Assembly: GCF_900112475.1 (NCBI RefSeq)
Contig: NZ_FOLW01000003.1
Location: 1-64,000, forward strand
Direction of reading: 5' to 3'
Source: Pragia fontium DSM 5563 = ATCC 49100
Lineage (GTDB): Bacteria; Pseudomonadota; Gammaproteobacteria; Enterobacterales; Enterobacteriaceae
Length of the DNA: 64,000 bases
The translations under genes were made by a program, and so were the position numbers. The notes beneath the pieces were generated by a model that was not told the origin of the DNA, searched no databases, and saw only the letters and a program-made list of their open reading frames with translations. Positions within the stretch are counted from its first letter, which is position 1. Every line of letters starts with the position of its first letter. Below, one piece after another: positions 9,346 through 17,977 of the stretch.

Positions 9346-11799
9346 CTATTCTTCCGGTGTTGCTGGCTCAACCGATGCTTCAGTGACGCTTTCGATGGTT
9401 AATTTCACTTCTGGCGTCATCAGTCTGGTCAGCATGTCGTACATCGACTGAATATTTTCAGGAATGGCATCGCCAACGTCATTGATATATCCAGCGCTGC
9501 GTAGTGTTGCGACCAGCGTAGAGAATACCGCTTTATCAAAGAACTCCGGCGCATTAATACCGTGCAGCACCGAGAGACGCTGTGCCAGCAGGCGACTCTC
9601 TTTTTCCAGCATACCGCGATTAATGCTCGGGTTATTACGTAACAACGATAGGGTGATGGTATAACGCTGTAATGTTTCCCGAACGCCGGCGGCCAACAGC
9701 TGTAGGGCACGTATACGAGGGGGATTAAGCACCAGTCGGCCATCCGCCAGCGTTTTAATCAGCTTCTGCCGTTCCAGCTCATTAATCAGTGTTTCAATGA
9801 CGTCAGGTAGCTCTTCTGCATCGTAGTGCATGAAAAGCTCTTCTCGCAGTAATGGATAGATCAGAGCGACCTGTTCAATAATTTCCTGACGAGAAATACT
9901 GTCGTGATGCATAACAATACTGGAAATCAACGATGGTAAAACCAGCATATGGTGAATGTTATTGCGATAGTAGGTCATCAGCACCGCTTGTTCGCGCGGT
10001 AGGACAATAATTTCACCTGCGTTATCTTTCTCGACTTCAAATTTACTCATTTTCAGCGCGTGTTCCAGCATTTGCTCAGGGGTACTGGATGGCACCGTGG
10101 CATCTTTTGCATAAGGAACATTACGCAGTAGCTGTGTATAGCAGTCGAGCTGCTCAAGTAGCTGCTCACGGGTTAAGGCGCGCTGGCGAGAGGCCAGTAA
10201 TGCGGTACAACACAGGTTCATGGCATTGGCCGCTGCCGCATTATTGATATTGGTCATCAGCCGGTTGGCGATCTGGTTAACCGTTGGCGTTAGCCAGTTT
10301 GGTCTAGGGGTTTCTATCGGATCGACAGCGTCACGCCAGTCCGGAACATGCTGATTGAGGTACGTCATCAGTGGAATAGGTTCACCGAAGTTAACATAGC
10401 CCATTCCCAAGTTACGCAGCTTACGCATGGTGCGCACAACCTGCCACAAGTTCTCTTTCTCTTTGGTGGCACCGCGTAGCTCGTTGGCGTAAGTACCCAC
10501 TTCCATTACGTGCTCATAACCAATATAAACCGGAACTACGGTGATAGGACGATTACCGCCGCGTAGCATGGCCTGTATGGTCATGGAAAGGGTGCCGGTT
10601 TTCGGCTCCAGCAAACGACCGGTACGTGAGCGCCCACCTTCAACGAAATACTCAACGGAGTAGCCGCGGTTAAACAGCTCACCGAGATATTCACGGAATA
10701 CGGTGGAGTAAAGTTTATTGCCTTTGAAAGTACGGCGAATAAAGAAAGCGCCCAAACGGCGGAAAATCGGGCCAGCAGGCCAGAAGTTCAGGTTAATACC
10801 TGCGGCGATATGCGGCGGTACCAGCCCTTGATGGTAGAGCACATAAGAGAGCAGCAGATAGTCCATATGGCTGCGATGGCTTGGCGCATAGACGATACCG
10901 TGCCCATCTTGTGCCAACTGACGTACACGTTCGGCGTTATGGACATTGATACCCTGATAGAGGCGGTTCCAGGTCCAACTTAAGACGCGATCGGTTACTC
11001 GTAGGCCTTCATAGCTAAAGTTGGCGGCGATCTCTTCCATAATATCCACGGCGTTTTGTTTCGCCTTGGTGAGAGAGATCTTTTTGGCCGTTGCTTCTTC
11101 TTCTACCGCTTTTTCAATGGCTTTAGAGGTTAACAGTTTATTAAACAGATCCTGACGCATTGGCAGTTTCGGACCGGTGGCCGCCAAACGCTGTCTGGCA
11201 AAGTGTATGCGCGCAACGCGGGCGAGTTTTTGCGCAATACTCTTGTCGGTGCCATGTTCGTTCGCCATATGGCGTAATGACACGGGTTGAGAGAAACGCA
11301 CAAAGCTATCGCGACCAAGCCACAGGACAACAAAGAATTTTTGAATCCCGTTAAATAGGCGTAGGCGAGGAGCGCCAGTGTTTCCATGACCTTCACGGCC
11401 AGGAGAACGACCAAACATCACCGATACCGGAACCATTTGAATATCTAAATCTGGATGATTGCGATGCAAATCCAAATAGTCGTGGAACAGTTTGACGGAT
11501 TCTTCTTTCGGTGCGTAATAGCTAAATAACCGTGGGCCGTCATGAGTAAACACATAACGGGGCAGCAATTGACCGTCAACTTCATAAGGTTCTAGCGGAT
11601 CGGGTAACTCCTGAGCCAAACATTGGGCCCGTAGGGTTAATAAATCCGCTTTTGAGTTATAGGGCAGAACATAGAGTATCGGGCGTGTGGTATCTAATCC
11701 CAATTCAGCCACGGGATCGGAAGGGATACATTTGCTACGAACTAGCATTTTTATAGGTATATTCAATAGCTTATAGTAAAGTTTACGCCAACCAGACAT
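9346..11799 (-). CDS. plsB: Glycerol-3-phosphate 1-O-acyltransferase
   Basis: Acylates sn-glycerol 3-phosphate at position 1, the first step of phospholipid synthesis; peripheral/integral inner membrane enzyme. The acyltransferase motif H-x4-D is HRSHMD at residues 308-313, followed by the glycerol-phosphate block ([20 protein letters not shown]) and [11 protein letters not shown]. Full length (817 residues with this start) compared with 807 in E. coli. The ATG at 11799 gives the conserved MSGW N terminus; an in-frame ATG at 11817 has no ribosome binding site and would add six residues. It is divergent from dgkA. Confidence 0.97.
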   Translation of the reverse strand: MSGWRKLYYKLLNIPIKMLVRSKCIPSDPVAELGLDTTRPILYVLPYNSKADLLTLRAQCLAQELPDPLEPYEVDGQLLPRYVFTHDGPRLFSYYAPKEESVKLFHDYLDLHRNHPDLDIQMVPVSVMFGRSPGREGHGNTGAPRLRLFNGIQKFFVVLWLGRDSFVRFSQPVSLRHMANEHGTDKSIAQKLARVARIHFARQRLAATGPKLPMRQDLFNKLLTSKAIEKAVEEEATAKKISLTKAKQNAVDIMEEIAANFSYEGLRVTDRVLSWTWNRLYQGINVHNAERVRQLAQDGHGIVYAPSHRSHMDYLLLSYVLYHQGLVPPHIAAGINLNFWPAGPIFRRLGAFFIRRTFKGNKLYSTVFREYLGELFNRGYSVEYFVEGGRSRTGRLLEPKTGTLSMTIQAMLRGGNRPITVVPVYIGYEHVMEVGTYANELRGATKEKENLWQVVRTMRKLRNLGMGYVNFGEPIPLMTYLNQHVPDWRDAVDPIETPRPNWLTPTVNQIANRLMTNINNAAAANAMNLCCTALLASRQRALTREQLLEQLDCYTQLLRNVPYAKDATVPSSTPEQMLEHALKMSKFEVEKDNAGEIIVLPREQAVLMTYYRNNIHHMLVLPSLISSIVMHHDSISRQEIIEQVALIYPLLREELFMHYDAEELPDVIETLINELERQKLIKTLADGRLVLNPPRIRALQLLAAGVRETLQRYTITLSLLRNNPSINRGMLEKESRLLAQRLSVLHGINAPEFFDKAVFSTLVATLRSAGYINDVGDAIPENIQSMYDMLTRLMTPEVKLTIESVTEASVEPATPEE

Positions 11800-11921
11800 A
11801 AATATTGCGAGCCTCATATAAATAGTGAATTGTAAGAATAACAGAACTATACGTAATCTGTGATGATGTGATGTCTGATAATTGCTAAAATTGGTTAGAA
11901 TTTTTTAGAGGACGTCATTAA

Positions 11922-12287
11922 ATGAATCAGGCAACGGGGCTAACCCGCATTATTAAAGCAGCGGGATACTCATGGAAAGGATTGCGTGCCGCGTGGCAGA
12001 ATGAGGCCGCATTCCGTCAGGAAACGGTGCTGGTTGTGGTGGCAATAGCGCTGGCAACATGGCTGGATGTGACGGTTATCGAACGTATTTTATTAATTAG
12101 CTCAGTGGTGCTGATCGCGATTTTTGAAATTATTAACAGCGCGATTGAAGCGGTGGTTGATCGCATTGGCACCGAGCGTCATGAGTTGTCAGGCCGGGCT
12201 AAAGATATGGGCTCTGCGGCAGTATTGGTCACGATTTTTCTGGCTCTGTTTGTTTGGGTGAGCATTCTTTATAGTCATTTTTTCTGA
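11922..12287 (+). CDS. dgkA: Diacylglycerol kinase
   Basis: Small trimeric inner membrane kinase that recycles diacylglycerol to phosphatidate. 121 residues, three transmembrane helices and an N-terminal amphipathic helix. The catalytic signature EIINSAIEAVVDRIG (with the conserved glutamates and asparagine) is at about residues 69-83. GAGGA supports the start. It lies 100 bp ahead of lexA in the order known from E. coli (plsB, dgkA, lexA). Confidence 0.97.
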   Translation: MNQATGLTRIIKAAGYSWKGLRAAWQNEAAFRQETVLVVVAIALATWLDVTVIERILLISSVVLIAIFEIINSAIEAVVDRIGTERHELSGRAKDMGSAAVLVTIFLALFVWVSILYSHFF

Positions 12288-12333
12288 GTTATCTCATAAA
12301 TATATCTTTTTAAGGTTTCCATCCAGTGGATAC

Positions 12334-12349
12334 CTGTATATACTCACAG
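12334..12349 (+). promoter_or_regulatory. LexA box 1 of lexA
   Basis: CTGTATATACTCACAG fits the SOS box consensus CTGT-N8-ACAG except for one end position, and is identical to the first E. coli lexA box. It overlaps the likely -10 element TATACT. Confidence 0.95.
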
Positions 12350-12354
12350 CATAA

Positions 12355-12370
12355 CTGTATATAAAAACAG
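12355..12370 (+). promoter_or_regulatory. LexA box 2 of lexA
   Basis: CTGTATATAAAAACAG matches CTGT-N8-ACAG perfectly. The 21-bp centre spacing from box 1 is the same as in E. coli lexA, giving strong autoregulation. Confidence 0.95.
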
Positions 12371-12387
12371 GTTGAGGGAATCCAGAG

Positions 12388-12999
12388 ATGAAAGCATTAA
12401 CCGCCAGACAGCAGCAAATTTATGACATGATTCGTGACCATATCAGTCAGTCAGGTATGCCTCCAACTCGTGCTGAGATTGCCCAAACTTTGGGGTTTAA
12501 GTCGCCTAATGCGGCTGAAGAACATTTGAAAGCGTTGGCGCGTAAAGGCGTTATTGAGATTGTTACCGGTGCTTCAAGGGGTATTCGTCTGTTGATGGAA
12601 ACCGAGCAAGAGGGGCTGCCGCTGATTGGGCGTGTGGCTGCAGGAGAACCGTTGCTGGCGCAGGAACATATTGAAAACCACTATCAAGTTGATCCTGCTT
12701 TGTTTAAACCTCATGCTGATTTCTTGCTGCGGGTTAGCGGTATGTCAATGAAAGATATTGGTATTATGGACGGTGATTTACTGGCGGTACATAAAACTCA
12801 AGATGTACGTAACGGTCAGGTTGTGGTTGCCAGAATTGATGATGAAGTGACGGTTAAGCGCTTGAAGAAACAAGGTAACGTTGTCCAGCTATTACCTGAA
12901 AATGAAGAGTTTTCACCTATCGAGGTTGATTTACGCGAGCAAAGCCTGACCATCGAAGGGCTTGCGGTTGGCGTGATTCGCAACGGCGATTGGATGTAA
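12388..12999 (+). CDS. lexA: SOS repressor LexA
   Basis: Represses SOS genes and cleaves itself when RecA filaments form. 203 residues. The N-terminal winged helix DNA-binding domain spans residues 1-70 ([23 protein letters not shown]). The self-cleavage bond is Ala85-Gly86 in GRVAAGEP, with catalytic Ser120 (RVSGMS) and Lys157. GAGGGA lies upstream of the start and two LexA boxes lie in the promoter. The dinF gene that follows lexA in E. coli is missing here; a terminator follows instead. Confidence 0.98.
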   Translation: MKALTARQQQIYDMIRDHISQSGMPPTRAEIAQTLGFKSPNAAEEHLKALARKGVIEIVTGASRGIRLLMETEQEGLPLIGRVAAGEPLLAQEHIENHYQVDPALFKPHADFLLRVSGMSMKDIGIMDGDLLAVHKTQDVRNGQVVVARIDDEVTVKRLKKQGNVVQLLPENEEFSPIEVDLREQSLTIEGLAVGVIRNGDWM

Positions 13000-13039
13000 T
13001 TTTATACTGATTGGCTTCTGATGCAGAAGTACGATACAA

Positions 13040-13064
13040 AAAAGCGCCTTTGGGCGCTTTTTTA
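13040..13064. terminator. Terminator after lexA (bidirectional)
   Basis: Stem AAGCGCC / GGCGCTT with a 4-base loop, A run on the left and T run on the right. It serves lexA and possibly the converging gene at 13085. Confidence 0.85.
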
Positions 13065-13084
13065 TTGCTGCAATATATTGGACA

Positions 13085-13624
13085 TTATTTCTTCGTCAGA
13101 AAAATGCCATCCATTAAATTATTTTTATGTTGTTTTAGTCGGGCAATATCGTAATGGCTGGTTAATAGCAAAGTATAAAGTTTATTCTGATAGTTCATGA
13201 GTACAAATATACCGGAGATATCCTGATTCCCGTCTTTGGTACTGACCTCAAGCTGTTCAGTTGAGACTTCACCATAAACCTCGGTACTGCGTTTTAATTT
13301 GGCTGATTGAAACTCAAAGCTTTCGGCAATGGCGTCAACTTCATCTTTCAACTGAACGCTATCTTCTAACTGTTGAGCGGAGATTCGTCCCAGCAGATTT
13401 GGGTCAATTTCATTTTTTAACAGCCAAATAGATGACAGATCGGTTTCTACCAGTTCCCAGTTGTCCGATAGTTGACCGGGTAGGCCCGTTATCTCCGTCC
13501 AGTTTTGTACGGAAGTATGATGCTGATTATCATCAATAAGTTTCATGAGCTCATCAGTCGCCCTGGCAGGGGTATTTGATAATGTCCCTGCAATGGTCAG
13601 AAGCGCCCATATAAACTGCTTCAT
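13085..13624 (-). CDS. Exported protein of unknown function
   Basis: 179 residues with a probable signal peptide (MKQFIWALLTIAGTLSNTPARA), so likely periplasmic. I do not recognise a family. The mature protein is acidic and hydrophilic in its first 90 residues, with a possible amphipathic helix (DSVQLKDEVDAIAESFEFQSAKLKR) and a C-terminal beta-rich part (ISGIFVLMNYQNKLYTLLLTSHYDI). AAGGAAA sits 7 bases before the ATG. It takes the place of dinF/yjbJ between lexA and zur, and nothing in the sequence links it to SOS. Confidence 0.7.
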   Translation of the reverse strand: MKQFIWALLTIAGTLSNTPARATDELMKLIDDNQHHTSVQNWTEITGLPGQLSDNWELVETDLSSIWLLKNEIDPNLLGRISAQQLEDSVQLKDEVDAIAESFEFQSAKLKRSTEVYGEVSTEQLEVSTKDGNQDISGIFVLMNYQNKLYTLLLTSHYDIARLKQHKNNLMDGIFLTKK

Positions 13625-14012
13625 TGTTGTTTTCCTTGGAAAATTACCCCTAACATTAGGGGAATAGCATAGTGATTAATGATCGAGGTTACTTATAGTT
13701 AGTATGATGAGAATATATCCTTTATTGACGGGGGAATAAAATAAAAAATACGAATAGGATGATATCCTGATTCAATTGAGTAATTTGATTTTATATGTTG
13801 GTTTTAATGTTTTTTCTCTGGTAAAGGGGTTTTTAATTTGATTAACCTATTGTTAATTAAATATTTATCGATATGAGGTCTATTGTTAATAATAAAATAA
13901 TTCATTTAACTTTATAGCGTTATGACTATTTTTACACAATAAATGAAATCGTGGGGTATTCTAAAATAATGATTTAAATATTAATTAATAATAATTAATA
14001 CAGATAACTTAC
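13625..14012. other. AT-rich non-coding gap with one palindrome
   Basis: About 390 bases without a gene. Just upstream of the exported protein there is a perfect dyad CCCCTAA-CA-TTAGGGG (13647-13662) that could be an operator. The rest is very AT-rich and shows no further recognisable element. Confidence 0.5.
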
Positions 14013-14462
14013 TTAGGCTTTTACACACTTAGAACAAACACCGTGTGTTTCTAACACGCTGTGCTGAATAGTAAAATGACTTTTCTCCGCTAACTCTTCT
14101 AATAACCGATCGATGCCTTGTGCATGATATTCAGTCACTAATCCACAGCTATCACAGATAAATAAGGCTGAAGTATGCAGTGGTTCGCCAACGTGATGGC
14201 ACACGACATAGCTGTTTGTCGACTCGATTTTATGAATGAATCCTTGTTCTAATAAAAAGTCGAGGGCGCGATAAACTGTTGGCGGCTTGGCCTGAGGTTC
14301 AGATAAACGCAGCAGGTCTAATAAATCGTAAGCGCTAATCGCATTTTTTTGTTCGGCCATCAAACGTAGGACTAACTGACGCTGTGGCGTTAACCGCACG
14401 GCGCGTTGTTCACAGAGCTTTTGAACTTTAGCCAACATTAACTCAATATTGATCGATTTCAT
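14013..14462 (-). CDS. zur: Zinc uptake regulator Zur (Fur family)
   Basis: Zinc-responsive repressor of zinc import genes. The helix-turn-helix block RLTPQRQLVLRLMAEQKNAISAYDLLDLLR and PPTVYRALDFLLEQGFIHKIES are near-identical to E. coli Zur. Zinc ligands are visible in CDSCG and in C-terminal CSKC, with HHVGEPLHTS between. I chose the ATG at 14462 (AGAGAT upstream) over an in-frame ATG at 14504 without a ribosome binding site. The protein ends right after CSKC and lacks the His-rich tail of the E. coli protein. It is divergent from dusA. Confidence 0.93.
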   Translation of the reverse strand: MKSINIELMLAKVQKLCEQRAVRLTPQRQLVLRLMAEQKNAISAYDLLDLLRLSEPQAKPPTVYRALDFLLEQGFIHKIESTNSYVVCHHVGEPLHTSALFICDSCGLVTEYHAQGIDRLLEELAEKSHFTIQHSVLETHGVCSKCVKA

Positions 14463-14672
14463 TGTTATCTCTTTTATTGACCATCTTGCTATAGATTCTA
14501 CCATGCTTAGGGCGGTAATCGATAGGGCTTCGCTATCCGCTGAGGATTAAGTCCGGTCAGTTATAGCTGAGATCTGTTTTTTCTATGGTAGAATATGTGC
14601 CCTATATATTCTGTTAATTCCCTTAAATTTATTTATCAACAGAAACAACTATCTGATAGCCGTTAATTCATA

Positions 14673-15671
14673 ATGAATTCTGATAAAACACATCCTTACC
14701 CGATGCAGCGCTTTTCCGTTGCACCGATGCTTGACTGGACCGATCGTCATTGCCGTTATTTTCATCGTTTGCTGAGTGGGCAGACTCTGCTGTATACCGA
14801 AATGATTACTACCGGCGCCATACTGTTTGGCAAAGGTGACTATCTGGCCTATAGCCAGGAAGAGCAACCTGTAGCACTACAACTGGGCGGCAGCGATCCG
14901 CAGGCGCTGGCTGAGTGCGCCCGGCGGGCTGAGGCCTTAGGCTATAGCGAGATTAATCTGAATGCCGGTTGTCCTTCCGATCGAGTACAGAACGGTCGTT
15001 TCGGCGCTTGTTTAATGGCAGAACCCGAGCTGGTGGCTGACTGTGTTAAAGCGATGAAAGACGCGGTGTCGATTCCAGTGACGGTAAAGACCCGAATTGG
15101 TATTGATGATTCTGACAGTTATGAATTCCTTCAGCGTTTTATCACTGTGGTTTCAGAGCAGGGTGATTGTGATAACTTCACGCTTCATGCGCGTAAGGCT
15201 TGGCTTTCTGGCTTGAGCCCGAAAGAAAACCGTGAGATACCTCCGTTGGACTATCCGCGCGTTTATCAAGTGAAGCAGGAATTCCCTCATCTGACTATTG
15301 CGATTAACGGTGGTATTAAAACCCTGGAGCAGGCTAAAGAACATTTGCAATACGTTGATGGCGTCATGATGGGCCGGGAAGCGTATCAAAATCCGGGGAT
15401 ACTAGCCCAAGTAGATCGCGAGTTGTTCGGCATTGAGGGAGATATTCGTCAGGCATCCGATGTGGTAGAGGCGATGTACCCTTATATTGAACAGGAGCTG
15501 TCCAAAGGCACCTATCTTGGTCATATAACTCGCCATATGCTGGGACTGTTTCAGGGAATACCCGGAGCACGCCAGTTCCGCCGACATTTGAGTGAGAATG
15601 CTCATAAGGCCGGTGCCGATGTTGAGGTTTTGCGGCAAGCGCTGGCTTTGGTGACGGGGAAGGATAGTTAG
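14673..15671 (+). CDS. dusA: tRNA-dihydrouridine(20/20a) synthase
   Basis: FMN enzyme that reduces U20/U20a in the tRNA D-loop. 332 residues. N-terminal TIM barrel with [14 protein letters not shown] (FMN site), the catalytic cysteine C100 in [14 protein letters not shown], and [16 protein letters not shown], which is specific for the DusA branch. The C-terminal helical tRNA-binding domain starts near residue 245 ([17 protein letters not shown]). No good ribosome binding site precedes either candidate ATG (14673 or 14703), so the exact start is uncertain. Confidence 0.95.
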   Translation: MNSDKTHPYPMQRFSVAPMLDWTDRHCRYFHRLLSGQTLLYTEMITTGAILFGKGDYLAYSQEEQPVALQLGGSDPQALAECARRAEALGYSEINLNAGCPSDRVQNGRFGACLMAEPELVADCVKAMKDAVSIPVTVKTRIGIDDSDSYEFLQRFITVVSEQGDCDNFTLHARKAWLSGLSPKENREIPPLDYPRVYQVKQEFPHLTIAINGGIKTLEQAKEHLQYVDGVMMGREAYQNPGILAQVDRELFGIEGDIRQASDVVEAMYPYIEQELSKGTYLGHITRHMLGLFQGIPGARQFRRHLSENAHKAGADVEVLRQALALVTGKDS

Positions 15672-15784
15672 TTGAGTTTGAGTAAGAGAGTGAAGATAGC
15701 TTCTGGGCTTACTGCTTGTTAGTTAAGCTTAATGACAGCAAAGGTTTCGTCCACAATTAGTACAGAGAATAAAATCAACTTGGG

Positions 15785-15905
15785 TGCACGTGGCCGAGCA
15801 GGGTGCGTTAAGGGCGAACGCCCCCAGCACCCCCGCGCCTTCGCCCATCATCCTTGATGGGCGTGCTCCCTCACTCAGTTGTCGGCTGAATTCCAGCGCT
15901 TAATA
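15785..15905. repeat. GC-rich palindromic island (possible repeat element)
   Basis: An abrupt GC-rich block in the gap after dusA. It holds nested inverted repeats: GGGTGC...GCACCC enclosing GGGCG-AA-CGCCC, then the perfect hairpin CGCCCATCA-TCCT-TGATGGGCG. There is no T tract suited to a terminator and no coding signal. The base composition differs sharply from the flanks, as in REP/BIME-type elements; the family is not identified. Confidence 0.5.
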
Positions 15906-15925
15906 AAAAGGGCAAAAGATAGCAC

Positions 15926-16897
15926 TCATTCGTGCCCAGCCAAATTCCTCGGGCGATAAGGTGCTTGCAGAATCGAGACCTCTTCATCACTCAGCATGAG
16001 AGACAAAGACGCTACTGCATCATCCAAATGATGGGGTTTACTGGCTCCGATAATCGAAGAGGTAATTCCCGGGCGGCTATTTACCCAAGCCAGTGCAACC
16101 TGAGCCGGAGGTACACCTCGTCCGGCGGCAACCTGCTCAACGGCAGCGACAATGGCATCTTCCTCAGCCTGATGGTTATACCAGCTATGAGCCGGGTCAT
16201 CGGTGGTGGCGCGGAGGGTTTGGTTTTTTCTGGAGCCGGTGAGGACGCCGCGGGCAAGCGGTGACCACGGCGTGACGGCAATCCCCATTTCATTACACAG
16301 TGGCAACATTTCTCGCTCTTCTTCACGATAAATTAAATTATAGTGATTCTGCATGGAGACAAATTTAGCCAGCCCGTGTTGCTCCTGTAGCGCTAACATC
16401 CGCATAAATTGCCATGAATGCATCGAAGAAGCGCCAATATAGCGAGCCTTTCCTGAACGAACCACAGTATCCAGTGCTTCAATGGTTTCCTCAATGGAGG
16501 TTTCTGGATCAAAACGATGGATGATATAGAGATCAACGTAATCGGTGCCCAGACGTTTCAGAGACGCATCAATACTCTTCAGAATATGTTTACGTGACAG
16601 ACCGCGATCGTTTGGGTTATCACTCATTGGCTGAAAGACTTTGGTGGCAATCACCACATCATCTCGCGGCACCGCGCTTAATAGCGTTTTACCAAGCACT
16701 TCTTCGCTAGCGCCTAAGGAGTACATATCGGCGGTGTCGAAAAAGTTAATGCCGAGATCCAGCGCCTTCTTGATAAAAGGTCTGGTGGCGTTTTCGTCCA
16801 AGACCCAGTCGCGCCATTGCGGACTGCCGTAAGTCATACAGCCGAGACAGAGTGGGGATACTTTGATGCCGGTAGAGCCAAAACGAACGTATTTCAT
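15926..16897 (-). CDS. Aldo/keto reductase
   Basis: 323-residue NADPH-dependent reductase of the AKR superfamily (YajO/Tas-like or yeast AAD-like group). The catalytic tetrad is complete: D54 and Y59 in FFDTADMYSLG, K86 in IATKVF and H127 in YIIHRFD. The C-terminal cofactor motif SSIIGASKPHHL is present. Its start overlaps the stop of the MerR-type regulator gene by 4 bases (ATGA), so both are one operon, and it should be induced from the operator at 17302-17332. The physiological aldehyde or ketone is unknown. Confidence 0.93.
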   Translation of the reverse strand: MKYVRFGSTGIKVSPLCLGCMTYGSPQWRDWVLDENATRPFIKKALDLGINFFDTADMYSLGASEEVLGKTLLSAVPRDDVVIATKVFQPMSDNPNDRGLSRKHILKSIDASLKRLGTDYVDLYIIHRFDPETSIEETIEALDTVVRSGKARYIGASSMHSWQFMRMLALQEQHGLAKFVSMQNHYNLIYREEEREMLPLCNEMGIAVTPWSPLARGVLTGSRKNQTLRATTDDPAHSWYNHQAEEDAIVAAVEQVAAGRGVPPAQVALAWVNSRPGITSSIIGASKPHHLDDAVASLSLMLSDEEVSILQAPYRPRNLAGHE

Positions 16898-17271
16898 TTG
16901 GAATCTCCTGTCTTATCGTGAGTTGGGTGGCTACAGTAGCCACTAATTTTTTTATCAAGGACCAGCAGGCAGTTTTGCAGTTCAGCTAAGCGGGCACGGA
17001 CATTTTCACGGTGATCTTCCAGTAGCATACGGCGTTGATCTTCAGTTGCGGAACCCGCTGCAACCAATTCAACATAGCGCAGCATATCGCGTAGCGGCAT
17101 GCCGGTGGTTCTCATTTTGCTAAGAAAATCTATGCGATTGAGGGTGGCTTCATCGTAGTGGCGCTGACCTGAAGCGTCACGGTGAACGTGAGGCAGTAAG
17201 CCGAGACGTTCATAATAACGTAAGGTATGCGCCGTGAGTCCGGTTCTTTTGGCCAGCGTACCGATTTTCAT
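16894..17271 (-). CDS. MerR family transcriptional regulator
   Basis: 125 residues. The N-terminal winged helix (KIGTLAKRTGLTAHTLRYYERLGLL) is typical of the MerR family, followed by a long dimerisation helix (about 75-110) and a short C-terminal tail. The tail contains C113, H115 and H118 (YCSHPTH), and C101 lies in the helix. This is not the SoxR or CueR ligand pattern, so the inducer could be a thiol-reactive compound or a metal, but this is unproven. It is the first gene of an operon with the aldo/keto reductase and sits behind a typical long-spacer MerR promoter. Confidence 0.93.
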   Translation of the reverse strand: MKIGTLAKRTGLTAHTLRYYERLGLLPHVHRDASGQRHYDEATLNRIDFLSKMRTTGMPLRDMLRYVELVAAGSATEDQRRMLLEDHRENVRARLAELQNCLLVLDKKISGYCSHPTHDKTGDSK

Positions 17272-17301
17272 ATAACAGACCTGTTCGTGAGAAGTGGTAC
17301 C

Positions 17302-17332
17302 ACCTTAAAGGTTAGAGTGCACTCTAGGTCAA
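17302..17332 (-). promoter_or_regulatory. MerR-type promoter/operator with 19-bp spacer
   Basis: On the minus strand, -35 TTGACC (17327-17332) and -10 TAAGGT (17302-17307) are separated by exactly 19 bp. The spacer carries the perfect dyad TAGAGTGCACTCTA (17313-17326). This is the architecture of promoters that MerR-family activators untwist. It drives the regulator and the reductase. Confidence 0.88.
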
Positions 17333-17406
17333 GTAGAAAATAGTTTTGTTGACGAAATTGTCAGAGATACGCAGGCAACGGTTGCTACCTGCGCAGAGGA
17401 TAAAAA

Positions 17407-17898
17407 TTAGTAAATACCGACCACCACGTGTTTATCATCGCTAAGACAGCGGCGATAAAAATGCAACAGTTCCGTCAGCGCTTGCTCCAGCTCAGTGAAC
17501 AAAGAATCTTTATCCTGTGAAAGCCAGATGTCCGGGTAGATATCATTATCGTTTAGCTGCTGAGGATTAAACTGAGCTTTCAGCGATGGTAGATCCACTG
17601 TTTCCAGCGCAGCGATAATTTCTGGCAGTTCATTATTACCGATGGCGGCAATAAAATTCTCCTCATCCATCACATGCACGCCCACGATAGCATCGCTTAA
17701 AGGACTGTCTTCTAACGGAGTGCTGGCAGAGGTTCCAGTAAGAATAAAGTGCAGCCCATCCCACATTTTGCCGATATCCAGCGTATCGTTTTCTTCCTCA
17801 AGCTCTTCTAATTCATCAAGCAAGGTTTGCTCGTTAAGTTCGATCAGGTTACTCAATTCATTTTCGCTGATAGCGGTATAGCAGGCTTGTATTCCCAT
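17407..17898 (-). CDS. YfbM-like DUF1877 family protein
   Basis: 163-residue acidic cytosolic protein. The start MGIQACYTAISENEL, the middle KMWDGLHFILTG and the DAIVGVHVMDEENF stretch fit the DUF1877 (YfbM) family, whose function is unknown. It contains an acidic run (LLDELEELEEEND, residues 27-39). GGATATCC precedes the start. It stands between the MerR operon and qorA on the same strand, but with 78-base and longer gaps, so it is probably a separate unit. Confidence 0.8.
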   Translation of the reverse strand: MGIQACYTAISENELSNLIELNEQTLLDELEELEEENDTLDIGKMWDGLHFILTGTSASTPLEDSPLSDAIVGVHVMDEENFIAAIGNNELPEIIAALETVDLPSLKAQFNPQQLNDNDIYPDIWLSQDKDSLFTELEQALTELLHFYRRCLSDDKHVVVGIY

Positions 17899-17977
17899 GG
17901 CGGATATCCGTATGTCAGTTGTCTGGGCACATCATAAAGCAGCGCCGGCGTTTAATCACTACCGGCGTTCAGTGGTA

